Source: Streptomyces mirabilis
GTDB lineage: Bacteria > Actinomycetota > Actinomycetes > Streptomycetales > Streptomycetaceae
DNA length: 64,000 nt
Assembly: GCF_039503195.1 (NCBI RefSeq)
Contig: NZ_JBCJKP010000001.1
Coordinates: 1,178,001-1,242,000, forward strand
Direction of reading: 5' to 3'
In this document: positions 44,102 to 53,291 of the stretch, one piece after another
How the letters are laid out: every line of letters starts with the position of its first letter
Numbering within the stretch: position 1 is the first letter of the stretch
The notes under the pieces: model-generated
Told to the model about the DNA's origin: nothing
The model's input: the letters and a program-made list of their open reading frames with translations, nothing else
The model's database searches: none
Translations under genes and position numbers: made by a program

Positions 44102-45097
44102 ATGACCACCGAGCAACAGCAGCAGCCCCTCCACTCCGGATTCGACGCCGCGTCCAGCGCCGAGGACGTCATCAAGGGCATCGACCTGACCGGCAAGGTC
44201 GCCGTCGTCACCGGCGGCTACTCCGGCATCGGCCTGGAGACCGTGCGCGTCCTGCGGGCCGCGGGCGCCGAGGTCGTCGTACCGGCGCGGGACACCGAGA
44301 GGGCGCGGGCCGCGCTCAAGGGGATCGACGGCGTCGAGACCGCGACCATGGATCTGCTGGATCCGGCCTCGATCGACGCGTTCGCCGAACGTTTCCTCGA
44401 CTCCGGGCGGCCGCTGCACATCCTCGTCAACAGCGCGGGCGTCATGGCGACGCCGCTGACGCGTGACGCCCGGGGGTACGAGGTGCAGTTCGCCACGAAC
44501 CACCTCGGCCACTTCCAGCTGGTCGCCCGCCTGTGGCCGGCGCTGCGCCGGGCGCACGGGGCCCGGGTCGTCTCGGTGTCCTCCTGGGGCCACCGGTTCT
44601 CACCCGTCCTGTTCGACGACCCGCACTTCGAGCACCACGAGTACGACCGGTGGGTCGCCTACGGGCAGTCGAAGACGGCCAACATCCTCTTCGCGCTCGG
44701 TCTCGACGAGCGGGGCAAGGCGGACGGGATCCGGGCCTTCGCCCTGCACCCGGGAAGCATCGTCGACACCGGTCTCAAGAAGTACCTGGCCGAGGAGGAC
44801 CTCAGGGCCGCCGGCGTCCTCGACGCGGACGGCCGGCCGATCCTCGACCCGGAACGGCAGCTGAAGACCGTCGAGCAGGGGGCGGCCACCAGCGTGTGGT
44901 GCGCGACCAGCCCCCTGCTCGAGGGCAGGGGCGGCGTCTACTGCGAGAACAGCGACATCGCCCCTCCGATGCCCGCGGAGGAGGGCCGTGAGTGGTCCCT
45001 CGGGAACAGGTCGTCGAAGGCCGGCGTGGTGCCCTACGCCGTGGACCCGACGGCGGTCGACCGCCTCTGGGAGCTCAGCGAGCGGCTCACCGCCTGA
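44102..45097 (+). CDS. SDR-family oxidoreductase
   Basis: The 331-residue classical SDR has the NAD(P) motif VVTGGYSGIGLET, the NSAGVMATP loop and the active-site YGQSK. It is close in size and order to retinol-dehydrogenase-like SDRs (AFALHPGSIVDTGLKKYL). The substrate is unknown. AGGAG precedes the ATG. A strong terminator separates it from the convergent aldo-keto reductase gene. Confidence 0.88.
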   Translation: MTTEQQQQPLHSGFDAASSAEDVIKGIDLTGKVAVVTGGYSGIGLETVRVLRAAGAEVVVPARDTERARAALKGIDGVETATMDLLDPASIDAFAERFLDSGRPLHILVNSAGVMATPLTRDARGYEVQFATNHLGHFQLVARLWPALRRAHGARVVSVSSWGHRFSPVLFDDPHFEHHEYDRWVAYGQSKTANILFALGLDERGKADGIRAFALHPGSIVDTGLKKYLAEEDLRAAGVLDADGRPILDPERQLKTVEQGAATSVWCATSPLLEGRGGVYCENSDIAPPMPAEEGREWSLGNRSSKAGVVPYAVDPTAVDRLWELSERLTA

Positions 45098-45121
45098 CGA
45101 CCGGGCCACACGGCCCGGTCG
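45098..45121. terminator. bidirectional terminator hairpin
   Basis: CGACCGGGCC and GGCCCGGTCG are perfect 10-bp arms around a 4-nt loop, directly after the SDR stop and 28 bp beyond the end of the convergent aldo-keto reductase gene. Confidence 0.8.
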
Positions 45122-45149
45122 GCTACTCCTACGGCCTGATCAGCGAGCC

Positions 45150-46142
45150 TCAGGCCTTGATGATCGCGTCGATCCGCGCCAGCTCCTCCGCGGTGAAGTC
45201 CAGGGCGCGGGTGGCCGCGACGCTGTCCTCCAGCTGCTGGGGGCTGCTCGCGCCGATCAGCGCGGAGGTCACCCGGCCGCCCCGCAGCACCCAGGCGAGC
45301 GCCAGCTGCGCCAGGGACTGGCCGCGGGACTTGGCGATCTCGGCGAGGGCGCGCAGCTGCCGTACCAGGTCCTCGGTGACCGTGTCGGCGCTCAGGAAGG
45401 GGCTGTCGCTCGCGGCGCGCGAGCCCTCCGGGATGCCGTCGAGGTAGCGGCTGGTGAGCAGGCCCTGCTCCAGCGGGGAGTAGGCGATGGAGCCGACCTG
45501 CAGCTCGTCGAGCGTGTCCAGGAGCCCCTCGTCCTCGGGGCGGCGGTCGAGCATCGAGTAGCGCGGCTGGTGGATCAGCAGAGGGGTGCCCAGCTCGGCC
45601 AGGATGCGGGCGGCTTCCCTGGTCTGCTCCGCGGAGTAGTTGGAGATGCCGACGTAGAGCGCCTTGCCCTGCTGGACCGCCGAGTGCAGGGCGCCCATCG
45701 TCTCCTCCAGGGGAGTCTCCGGGTCGGGGCGGTGCGAGTAGAAGATGTCCACGTAGTCCAGACCCATCCGGGCCAGGCTCTGGTCGAGCGAGGACAGCAG
45801 GTACTTGCGGGAGCCCCACTCGCCGTAGGGGCCCGGCCACATCAGGTATCCGGCCTTGGTGGAGATGACCAGCTCGTCGCGGTGGTGCGCGAAGTCCGCC
45901 TTCAGGGCGTCGCCGAGGGCCGACTCGGCGGCGCCGGGCGGCGGACCGTAGTTGTTGGCCAGGTCGAAGTGGGTGACACCGAGGTCGAAGGCGCGGCGCA
46001 GGATCGCGCGCTGGGTCGCCACCGGCCGGTCGGGGCCGAAGTTGTGCCACAGGCCGAGCGACAGCGCGGGCAGCTTCAGTCCGCTGCGTCCGGTGCGCCG
46101 GTAGGGCATGTCCGCGTAACGGTCGGGGTGTGCGGTGTACAA
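45150..46142 (-). CDS. aldo/keto reductase (YghZ-like)
   Basis: The 330-residue protein reads YRRTGRSGLKLPALSLGLWH, FDLANNYGPPPGAAESALG, STKAGYLMWPGPYGEWGSRK and FYSHRPDPETPLEE, containing the Asp, Tyr, Lys and His of the AKR site. The family reduces aldehydes such as methylglyoxal-type compounds. The chosen start is a TTG with CAGGAG six bases upstream; the frame is open further but unlike the family. It is divergent from a lysR gene that may control it. Confidence 0.87.
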   Translation of the reverse strand: MYTAHPDRYADMPYRRTGRSGLKLPALSLGLWHNFGPDRPVATQRAILRRAFDLGVTHFDLANNYGPPPGAAESALGDALKADFAHHRDELVISTKAGYLMWPGPYGEWGSRKYLLSSLDQSLARMGLDYVDIFYSHRPDPETPLEETMGALHSAVQQGKALYVGISNYSAEQTREAARILAELGTPLLIHQPRYSMLDRRPEDEGLLDTLDELQVGSIAYSPLEQGLLTSRYLDGIPEGSRAASDSPFLSADTVTEDLVRQLRALAEIAKSRGQSLAQLALAWVLRGGRVTSALIGASSPQQLEDSVAATRALDFTAEELARIDAIIKA

Positions 46143-46269
46143 CGCGTGCTCCTGGAAGGCCGGGAAAACAGGTCTCCACTCTCGCGCGGGCACGGTGCAG
46201 AGGTCCAACGGGAGAATCGGATGGGACTGAGCGACGGCGCTTCTCAATCGGCGACTACTGTGGTGCCCC

Positions 46270-47163
46270 ATGGAACTGCGCCACCTTCAGCACTTCGTCG
46301 CGGTCGCCGAGGACCAGCACTTCACCCGGGCGGCGGAACGGCTGATGGTGTCGCAGTCGGGACTGTCGTCCTCGATCCGCGCCCTGGAGCGGGAGCTTCA
46401 GGCCCCGCTGTTCGTGCGCACCACCCGTCGGGTCACGCTCACGGAGGCCGGACGCGCCCTGCTCGGCGAGGCCGAGCGGATCCTCGCCCAGGTGCGCTCG
46501 GCACAGGACGCCGTGGCCGCCGTGCAGGGCGTCCTGCGCGGCACGCTCTCCCTGGGCACCGAGCAGTGCATCGCGGGCGTGGACGTGGCCAAGCTTCTCG
46601 CGGCGTTCCGGCGGCGCCATCCCGACGTCGAGATCCGGCTGCGGCAGGCGGGTTCCGAGGCGCTGGCCGAGGAGGTCGCCGCGGGCCGTCTCGACCTGGC
46701 CTTCGCCGTCAGGACGCGGGCGGACGGGGACCAGCTGCGGTCGGTCCCGCTGACCAGCGAGCCGATGACCGTGCTCTGCCATCCCACGCACCACCTCGCG
46801 ACCGCCGCCGTGGTCACGCCCCAGGAGCTGGGCGGCGAGGCCTTCGTCGACTTCCACCCCGACTGGGGGCCGCGCCGCACCACGGACGCGGCCTTCGCGG
46901 CGGCGGACGTACGGCGGACGGTGGCGCTGGAGGTCAGCGACGTGCACAGCCTGCTGGAGCTGGTCCACGAGGGCCTCGGCATCGCCGTCGTGCCGCGCCA
47001 CTTCGGCCACAAACGCGAGGCCGGCGATCTCACCGCTCTCCCTTTCAAGGGCGCCTGTGAAGCGTCGTACGAGACGGTCGCCATGCTGCCGCCGCCGGAC
47101 GCCACCAGTCCGGCGGCGCGGGCGCTGATGGTGCTTCTCGACACCCCGCAAGAGGGGGTCTGA
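46270..47163 (+). CDS. LysR-family transcriptional regulator
   Basis: The 297-residue protein has the N-terminal LysR helix-turn-helix (FTRAAERLMVSQSGLSSSIR, ALERELQAPLFVRTTRRVTL) and a substrate-binding effector domain. The 127-bp divergent region with the aldo-keto reductase gene is the likely site of its action. No clear T-N11-A box was singled out. Confidence 0.9.
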   Translation: MELRHLQHFVAVAEDQHFTRAAERLMVSQSGLSSSIRALERELQAPLFVRTTRRVTLTEAGRALLGEAERILAQVRSAQDAVAAVQGVLRGTLSLGTEQCIAGVDVAKLLAAFRRRHPDVEIRLRQAGSEALAEEVAAGRLDLAFAVRTRADGDQLRSVPLTSEPMTVLCHPTHHLATAAVVTPQELGGEAFVDFHPDWGPRRTTDAAFAAADVRRTVALEVSDVHSLLELVHEGLGIAVVPRHFGHKREAGDLTALPFKGACEASYETVAMLPPPDATSPAARALMVLLDTPQEGV

Positions 47164-47263
47164 CACCACCCCCGGAGGGGCTCCAGCACTCCTGACCTGG
47201 CCCGCTGCCCGGCCGCAGACTCGTGGACGTCCACCAAGGCGACTGCGAGGCTGGAGTACGGAG

Positions 47264-48766
47264 ATGGCGGATCACACACGACGGACGGTCCTGCGCGGGA
47301 CGGCGGTCGCGGCGGCGGGTGGGCTCGTCGGCGCGATGGGGGGCCGGGTGGCAGCGGCGGCGACACCGGTGCCGGGCACGGCGACACAGGGCGGCCATCG
47401 GTTCCCCTTCCTGGAGGGGGCGTTCGAGCCCGTCACCGAGGAGCTGACGGCGTTCGACCTGCCGGTCACCGGACGCGTTCCGCGCGAGCTGAACGGCCGC
47501 TTCCTGCGCAACGGCCCCAACGTCCTGGGCCTGGAGGATCCGCGCGCCCACCACTGGATGCTCGGTGAGGGCATGGTGCACGGCGTGCGGCTGCGGGACG
47601 GTCGCGCGGAGTGGTACCGCAACCGCTGGGTCCGGTCGGCCTCCGTGGCGAAGAAGCTCGGCGAGCCGTACCCCGGGCCCGTCCCACCGGACGACTTCCC
47701 GTGCAACACCCATGTGATCGGGTACAGGGGACGGATCCTGGCCCTCCAGGAGAGTGGGCCGCTGCCGTACGAACTCGACCACGAGCTCGACACGGTGGGC
47801 ACGTACGACTTCCGCGGCACCCTCGAAGGGGCCTTCACCGCCCACACGAAGTTCGACGCGGCGGCCGGAGAACTGCACGCGATCGCCTACTACCCCACCT
47901 GGGACCACGTCCGGCACCAGGTGATCGACCACACGGGCCGGGTCGCGAGGACCACGCGGATCCCGGTGGCGGACGCGCCCATGACGCACGACTTCGCGCT
48001 CACCGAGAAGTACGTCGTGATCTTCGATCTGCCCCTCACCTTCGACCCCGCGGGAGCCGAGCGGGGCGACCTCGTGCCGTACGTCTGGAACGAGAAGCAC
48101 CGAACGCGGGTCGGTCTGCTGCCACGCGCGGGGGGCGAGGTCCGCTGGTTCGAGGTGGATCCGGTCTTCTACTCGCACACCCTGAACGCGTACGACGAGG
48201 GCTCGTCCGTGGTCGTCGACATGACGACCTACCCGGCGCCCTTCTACGTCGCGGGCCGCGGCTCCGACGGACCGTACGGCGCCGGCACCGCCTCGCTCGA
48301 ACGCTGGACGATCGACGTGGCGCACGGCCGGGTGCGCACCAGGACCCTCGACGACCGTCCCCAGGAGTTCCCCCGCGTCCACGAGGCGTTGGTGTCCAGG
48401 CGGCACCGTTACGCCTACACGGTCGCCGCCGCGGACATGACCCTGGCGTATCTGACGCCCGACGGGAACCCGCCCGACCGGGCCTTCGCCAACGCGTTGA
48501 TCAAGCACGACCTGCTCCGCGGGACCACGCAGGTCCACCGGCTGCCGCGGGACGCCGCCGCGGGGGAAGCCGTCTTCGTCCCCTCCGAGGGCGCACGGGC
48601 CGAGGACGACGGCTACGCGATCGCCTATGTGCACAATCCCGATCGCGGGGCCGCCGACCTGGTGATCGTGGCCGCCCAGGACTTCACGGGCGAGCCGGTC
48701 GCCCGGATCCATCTCCCGGGGCGGGTGCCGCTCGGCTTCCACGGCAGTTGGATTCCGGACGCGTGA
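47264..48766 (+). CDS. carotenoid oxygenase family protein, Tat-exported
   Basis: The 500-residue protein begins with a twin-arginine signal (HTRRTVLRGTAVAAAGGLVG), so it is probably folded before export. The beta-propeller enzyme has the expected iron-ligand histidines in FTAHTKFD, PMTHDFALTEKYVV, YSHTLNAYDEG and GFHGSW. It would cleave carotenoids, stilbenes or related alkenes with oxygen. Export is unusual because most family members are cytosolic. No carotenoid genes are nearby. Confidence 0.87.
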   Translation: MADHTRRTVLRGTAVAAAGGLVGAMGGRVAAAATPVPGTATQGGHRFPFLEGAFEPVTEELTAFDLPVTGRVPRELNGRFLRNGPNVLGLEDPRAHHWMLGEGMVHGVRLRDGRAEWYRNRWVRSASVAKKLGEPYPGPVPPDDFPCNTHVIGYRGRILALQESGPLPYELDHELDTVGTYDFRGTLEGAFTAHTKFDAAAGELHAIAYYPTWDHVRHQVIDHTGRVARTTRIPVADAPMTHDFALTEKYVVIFDLPLTFDPAGAERGDLVPYVWNEKHRTRVGLLPRAGGEVRWFEVDPVFYSHTLNAYDEGSSVVVDMTTYPAPFYVAGRGSDGPYGAGTASLERWTIDVAHGRVRTRTLDDRPQEFPRVHEALVSRRHRYAYTVAAADMTLAYLTPDGNPPDRAFANALIKHDLLRGTTQVHRLPRDAAAGEAVFVPSEGARAEDDGYAIAYVHNPDRGAADLVIVAAQDFTGEPVARIHLPGRVPLGFHGSWIPDA

Positions 48767-48793
48767 GCGACCGCGATGCGCGATGGTGGACGC

Positions 48794-49303
48794 ATGCATG
48801 CAAAGGACATCCTCATCGACGCGTACAGCCGCATCCAGGAAGAGGTCCATGCCGCCGTCGAGGGCCTGTCGCCGGACGTTCTCAACGCCCGCCCCTCGGA
48901 CGACGCCAACTCCGTCTCATGGCTGGTCTGGCACCTCACCCGCGTCCAGGACGACCATGTCGCGGACGCCGCCGGGCTCGAGCAGGTCTGGCTCGCGCAG
49001 GACTGGGAGAAGCGCTTCGGGCTCGATCTGCCGCGCCGGGACACGGGGTACGGGCACAGCTCCGCGAAGGTCGCCAAGGTGCGGGTCGACTCCGGTGACC
49101 TGCTGACCGGGTACTACGACGCCGTGCACGAACAGACGCTGGAGTTCCTGCGCGGGCTGACCGCCAAGGACTTCGAGCGGATCGTGGACGAGCGCTGGGA
49201 TCCCGCGGTCACCCTCGGAGTACGGCTGGTCAGCGTCCTGTCCGACGATCTGCAGCACGTCGGACAGGCCGCCTATGTACGGGGGCTGGTTCAGAGGGCG
49301 TAG
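48794..49303 (+). CDS. DinB/DUF664 family protein
   Basis: The 169-residue protein has the DUF664 signature [20 protein letters not shown] and the C-terminal [20 protein letters not shown] with metal-ligand histidines. It is related to the protein encoded at 22.4 kb but not a close copy. It overlaps the 3' end of the convergent adenosine deaminase gene by 13 bp. Confidence 0.84.
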   Translation: MHAKDILIDAYSRIQEEVHAAVEGLSPDVLNARPSDDANSVSWLVWHLTRVQDDHVADAAGLEQVWLAQDWEKRFGLDLPRRDTGYGHSSAKVAKVRVDSGDLLTGYYDAVHEQTLEFLRGLTAKDFERIVDERWDPAVTLGVRLVSVLSDDLQHVGQAAYVRGLVQRA

Positions 49304-50355
49304 CCGGGCAGCACGACGTCCTCGATGAGGGCCTTGCGCTCGTCGAACGGGATGAACGCGCTCTTGACGGCGTTCACCGTGACCGTGCGCAGATCCTCCA
49401 CCGTCCAGCCCGCCTCCTCCACCAGCAGCGCCATCTCGCGCGTCATCGTCGTGCCCGACACCAGACGGTTGTCGGTGTTGAGGGTGACGCGGAAGCCGAG
49501 GTCGCGCAGTGCGGTGATGGGGTGCTCGGCGATGGAGGTCGCGGCACCCGTCTGGAGGTTCGACGTCGGGCACATCTCCAGGGCGATACGGCGGTCGCGC
49601 ACCCAGCCCGCGAGGCGGCCGAGCTTGCCGTCGACGATGTCCTCGGTGATGCGGACGCCATGGCCGATGCGCTGGGCACCGCAGACCTGGAGGGCCTGGT
49701 GGATGCTGGGCAGGCCGTGGGCCTCACCGGCGTGGATGGTGAACGGGACGCTCTCGCCGCGCAGGTGCTCGAAGGCGGCGAGGTGGTCGGCGGGCGGGAA
49801 GCCGTCCTCGGCACCCGCGATGTCGAAGCCGACGACGCCGGCGTCCCGGAACGCCACCGCGAGGTCGGCGATCTCCCGGGTGCGGTCGAACATGCGCATC
49901 CCGCACAGCAGGGTGCCGACCCGCACCGGGGTGCCCGCTGCCGCCGCCTTGGCCATACCGGCCGCCAGGCCCTCCTGCACCGTCTCGACGACCTCGGGCA
50001 GGGTCAGGCCGCCGTTCACCATCAGCTCGGGCGCGTACCGGACCTCGCCGTAGACGACGCCGTCCCCGGCCAGGTCGAGCACGTACTCCTCGGCCGTGCG
50101 CAGCAGGCCCTCGCGGCTCTGCATGACCGCGAGGGTGTGCTCGAAGGTGGCTATGTAGCGCACCAGGTCACCGGAGTTGGCGGCCTCGTAGTACCAGGCG
50201 GCCAGCGCGTCCGGGTCGGTGGTGGGCAGCGTGTGGCCGACCGTCTCGGCGAGCTCCACCAGCGTGGCGGGGCGCAGGCCGCCGTCGAGGTGGTCGTGCA
50301 GCACGGCCTTGGGGAGGCGGCGGATGGTGTCGATGTCGATGCGGGGCGCGGTCAT
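49291..50355 (-). CDS. add: adenosine deaminase
   Basis: The 354-residue zinc hydrolase has the metal motif HDHLDGG at 20-26, the catalytic Glu in IHAGEAHG, then HGVRI and the late [10 protein letters not shown]. It converts adenosine to inosine in purine salvage. The TDNR sequence replaces the more common TDDP. A VOC-family gene follows a 41-bp gap upstream on the same strand. Confidence 0.9.
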   Translation of the reverse strand: MTAPRIDIDTIRRLPKAVLHDHLDGGLRPATLVELAETVGHTLPTTDPDALAAWYYEAANSGDLVRYIATFEHTLAVMQSREGLLRTAEEYVLDLAGDGVVYGEVRYAPELMVNGGLTLPEVVETVQEGLAAGMAKAAAAGTPVRVGTLLCGMRMFDRTREIADLAVAFRDAGVVGFDIAGAEDGFPPADHLAAFEHLRGESVPFTIHAGEAHGLPSIHQALQVCGAQRIGHGVRITEDIVDGKLGRLAGWVRDRRIALEMCPTSNLQTGAATSIAEHPITALRDLGFRVTLNTDNRLVSGTTMTREMALLVEEAGWTVEDLRTVTVNAVKSAFIPFDERKALIEDVVLPGYAL

Positions 50356-50396
50356 GCGTGTCGTTCCTCGGCAGGTTCTGAACAGATGGGTGGATG

Positions 50397-50792
50397 TCAG
50401 GCGGTGGCGGGCTGGAGCAGGTCCCAGCGGTTTCCGTACAGGTCCTGGAAGACGACGACCGAGCCGTACGGTTCGTGGCGCGGCTCTTCCAGGAAGGTGA
50501 CGCCCGCCTCGCGCATGCGGGCGTGGTCGCGGGCGAAGTCGTCGGTGTGCAGGAAGAAGCCCACGCGCCCGCCGGTCTGGTCGCCGACCCGGCCGCGCTG
50601 CGCCTCGTCCTTGGCCCGGGCCAGCAGCAGTCCGCTGCCGCCGCCCTCCGTGCCCGGCTCGACGACGACCCAGCGGGAGCCGTCGGGCCGCGGCTGGTCC
50701 TCGACGAGCCGGAACCCGAGGGCTTCGGTGTAGAAGCGGATCGCCTCGTCGTAGTCGTCGACGACGAGGGTGACCAGCGCGATGCGTCGCAT
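50397..50792 (-). CDS. VOC family protein (glyoxalase-like)
   Basis: The 131-residue VOC protein has [20 protein letters not shown] and [20 protein letters not shown], then [16 protein letters not shown]. It is typical of small single-domain lyase/dioxygenase relatives with unknown substrate. AAGGGG precedes the ATG. It lies upstream of adenosine deaminase on the same strand and may share its transcript. A near-palindrome GTTATACGTAAC is at 50809-50820 in its promoter. Confidence 0.82.
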   Translation of the reverse strand: MRRIALVTLVVDDYDEAIRFYTEALGFRLVEDQPRPDGSRWVVVEPGTEGGGSGLLLARAKDEAQRGRVGDQTGGRVGFFLHTDDFARDHARMREAGVTFLEEPRHEPYGSVVVFQDLYGNRWDLLQPATA

Positions 50793-51163
50793 CGGGACCC
50801 CTTAGGTAGTTATACGTAACACGCTAGGGTACGGCATCCCACCGCATGCTCCCGCCGGCCCTGCCCATGCCGATTCGCCGGGTGCGGCGGGGTGCGGGAC
50901 GCTGGGCCCACCCTCGGCCCCCGCCGCCCGTCGGCGTCCGGCAAGGCCGTGGCCCACGCAGGGCGTTCATCTTTCGTGGCCGCCGCGGGAACGATCTCGG
51001 CGCGCCAATCGTCTACAGTTCTGTAGACCGTCTACAGAATTGTAGTCACCGCGGACGCGGTCTTCCGACGCGCCCGCACGCCTTCATGGAAGGGGCCTCC
51101 GTCGATGTCCGCAGCCCTGCACACCGCGCCGCCGTACGCGGTCGATGTTCCCCGGGCCCAGTC
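50793..51163. other. divergent promoter region with BlaI-like operators
   Basis: This 371-bp gap holds the VOC promoter on the left and the PAP2 promoter on the right. Apart from the double operator at 51011-51047 and a short near-palindrome at 50809-50820, no gene is supported. Confidence 0.5.
51011..51047. promoter_or_regulatory. tandem BlaI/CopY-type operators before PAP2 gene
   Basis: GTCTACA-GTTC-TGTAGAC at 51011-51028 and GTCTACA-GAAT-TGTAGTC at 51030-51047 are two 18-bp dyads of the form CTACA-N4-TGTAG, one base apart. The TACA/TGTA core matches BlaI/MecI/CopY operators. They start 117 bp upstream of the PAP2 ATG. Confidence 0.7.
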
Positions 51164-51910
51164 ATGAGACGTGCGGACGCATCGGACCTCGCGGGCTCGA
51201 TCGCGGTCGGCAGCCTGGTCGCCTTCGTGCTGCTGACGCTGGTCGTGACCGGTCAGGACGGTGCCCCGCTCTTCGGCGACCAGGACCTCAACTCCTGGTC
51301 CGCGGACCACCGCCCGCCCGTGGCCCTGGCCGTGGCCCGCGGGCTGACCTACACGGGCACGGGCGTCCTGCCGTACCTGCTGGTCGCGCTGGCAGGTGTC
51401 GTCCTCGGTCGCACCGCACGGCAGCGAATCCTCTTCGCCCTCGGCTGCGTCGGCTGTCTCGCCGCCGCCCAGGCCGTTCGGTTCGGCGTCATGTCCCTGG
51501 TCGCCCGCCCCCGGCCCGCGACGGTGGAGTGGGCCACGCACGCCTCCGGCTGGTCCTTCCCCTCGGGCCACACCACCACATCCGCCATCACCGGCGGCCT
51601 GCTCGTCCTCGCGGTGCTCGCGCGGGCGCCCCGCGGCGGGCGCACCCTCGCGGCGCTCCTCGCATGCTGGGCCGTCCTGGTCGGACTCACCAGGGTCTAT
51701 CTGGGCGTCCACTGGTTCTCCGACGTGCTCGGCGGCTGGCTGTTCGCCCTGTGCTGGCTGAGCCTCAGTGTCTACGCCCTTGCCCGCGTCGCCCCGCACA
51801 CGTTCTCCGCCATATCGGCGCTCCGTCTCCGCCCCGGTCCCACGACGACGGAAGAGCGCCCCGATGACTCCCCACCGCACCGCGAAGTCCCCCCTCACTC
51901 GGCTCCGTGA
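51164..51910 (+). CDS. PAP2-family phosphatase, membrane-bound
   Basis: The 248-residue membrane phosphatase has the conserved ARPRP, SFPSGHTTTS and TRVYLGVHWFSDVLGG motifs of the acid-phosphatase PAP2 site and about six hydrophobic helices. It probably dephosphorylates undecaprenyl pyrophosphate or phosphatidic-acid-type lipids. The ATG at MRRADASD has a weak ribosome site. It lies behind a double BlaI-like operator, suggesting control by cell-wall stress. Confidence 0.86.
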   Translation: MRRADASDLAGSIAVGSLVAFVLLTLVVTGQDGAPLFGDQDLNSWSADHRPPVALAVARGLTYTGTGVLPYLLVALAGVVLGRTARQRILFALGCVGCLAAAQAVRFGVMSLVARPRPATVEWATHASGWSFPSGHTTTSAITGGLLVLAVLARAPRGGRTLAALLACWAVLVGLTRVYLGVHWFSDVLGGWLFALCWLSLSVYALARVAPHTFSAISALRLRPGPTTTEERPDDSPPHREVPPHSAP

Positions 51911-52454
51911 CCACCTCGGCTGGGCCGTCGGCGCGTCGTACCTCGCCGCCGCGGCCCTGCCGGCGCCGGGCCGGTGGTTGCGTCATCCGCACCTGATCGG
52001 GGCGGCCGGGTTACCGCACATCGCCTTCGAGACCCCGCGTTTCCTGCTGTCCCTGCTCAGGCGCCCCACCGCACTGCTGACCGGGCTCGTCCTCCATCTG
52101 GTCGCACCCCTGCTGATCATTCCGGGCGTCGCCTTCGCCCTGAGCCGGTGACCGTGCGCTGACCCGCCTCCGGTGCTGCTGGTGGCGGCGCTGGTCGTCG
52201 CCGCGCCTGTCTGCGGCCTGTCGTTCGCCCTGGGCGGGATCACGGCCCGCGCACTGCGCCTGGACGCTCCGCAGGGCGCCTCCGTGACACTGGCCTGCGG
52301 GATGAACAACAGCAGCGCGAGCGCGGTCCTCATCACGACGACCCTGCCCGACCGGCCGCACGTCCTGCTGCCGGTGCTGGCGTACAGCCTGCTGCAGAAG
52401 GTGGCCGCGGGGCGCGTCGTGCGGGCCGGGGGCAGACCGGGCGTCCGCGCATGA
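51864..52454 (+). pseudogene. bile acid:sodium symporter (SBF) gene, broken
   Basis: The first part reads ASYLAAAALPAPGRWLRH and SLLRRPTALLTGLVLHLVAP to a stop at 52149-52151. A second part in another frame reads LLVAALVVAAPVCGLSFALG and GASVTLACGMNNSSASAVLI, matching later helices of SBF transporters. Helices between the two parts are missing, so the gene has an internal deletion. Its start lies inside the 3' end of the PAP2 gene. Confidence 0.65.
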
Positions 52455-52525
52455 CATCGTGGAGATCAACTCGGGGCCGGCCCCACCGGCTCCTGCCCAG
52501 CGCTGCCCCACAGGAGTTGAGTGCG

Positions 52526-53236
52526 ATGTCCGAGCTGCCGAAGCCGACCGGAGCCCCCGCCCATCAGAACGTGACCTTCCCCAGCGCCGGGACCACGGCC
52601 CACGGCTATCTGGCGCTGCCGCCGTCCGGGCAGGGCCCCGGGGTGATCGTCATCCAGGAGTGGTGGGGTCTGACCGACCACATCGCGCAGGTGGCGGACC
52701 GGCTGGCCGCGGAGGGCTTCGTGGCCCTCGCGCCCGACCTGTACGGCGGCAATGTCGCCCATGACAGCGGCGAGGCCTTCCGGATGATGAAGGAGCTGCC
52801 GGTGTCGCGCGGCGTCGAGCTGCTCTCCGGTGCGGTCGATCACCTGCTCGGGCTGCCCGAGGTCACCTCGGACACGGTGGGCGCGGTCGGCTTCTGCATG
52901 GGCGGCGGCTTCGTCCTCCATCTGGCCGCGGCGGACCCCCGGGTCAGCGCGGCGGTGCCGTTCTACGGCGTGATCCAGGGTGAACTGCCCGACTTCTCCC
53001 GCCTGAAGGCGCAGATCCTAGGTCACTACGGCGAACTCGACACGAGCATCCCGAAGGAGAACCTGGAGCAGCTGAGGGAGGCGGTCCAGCAGCAGGCCGG
53101 CATCGCCGCGGACTTCCGTCTCTACCCGGCCGGCCACGCCTTCTTCAACGACGGCCGACCGGAGACGTACGACCGCGAGTCGGCCGCGCGGGCCTGGGAG
53201 AGCACGGTGCCCTTCCTGCACGAGCAACTGGGCTGA
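52526..53236 (+). CDS. dienelactone hydrolase family protein
   Basis: The 236-residue alpha/beta hydrolase has the DLH nucleophile Cys in AVGFCMGGGF, the Glu in IQEWWGLTDH and the His in AGHAFFNDGRP. Dienelactone hydrolases act in chlorocatechol breakdown, but many members have other ester substrates. AGGAG lies ten bases before the ATG. It is convergent with the aldo/keto reductase gene. Confidence 0.88.
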   Translation: MSELPKPTGAPAHQNVTFPSAGTTAHGYLALPPSGQGPGVIVIQEWWGLTDHIAQVADRLAAEGFVALAPDLYGGNVAHDSGEAFRMMKELPVSRGVELLSGAVDHLLGLPEVTSDTVGAVGFCMGGGFVLHLAAADPRVSAAVPFYGVIQGELPDFSRLKAQILGHYGELDTSIPKENLEQLREAVQQQAGIAADFRLYPAGHAFFNDGRPETYDRESAARAWESTVPFLHEQLG

Positions 53237-53291
53237 GCAGGTCACCCGGGGTGGCCCGACGAGGACCGCCCCCGGTGGCGGGGCCCGTCGG

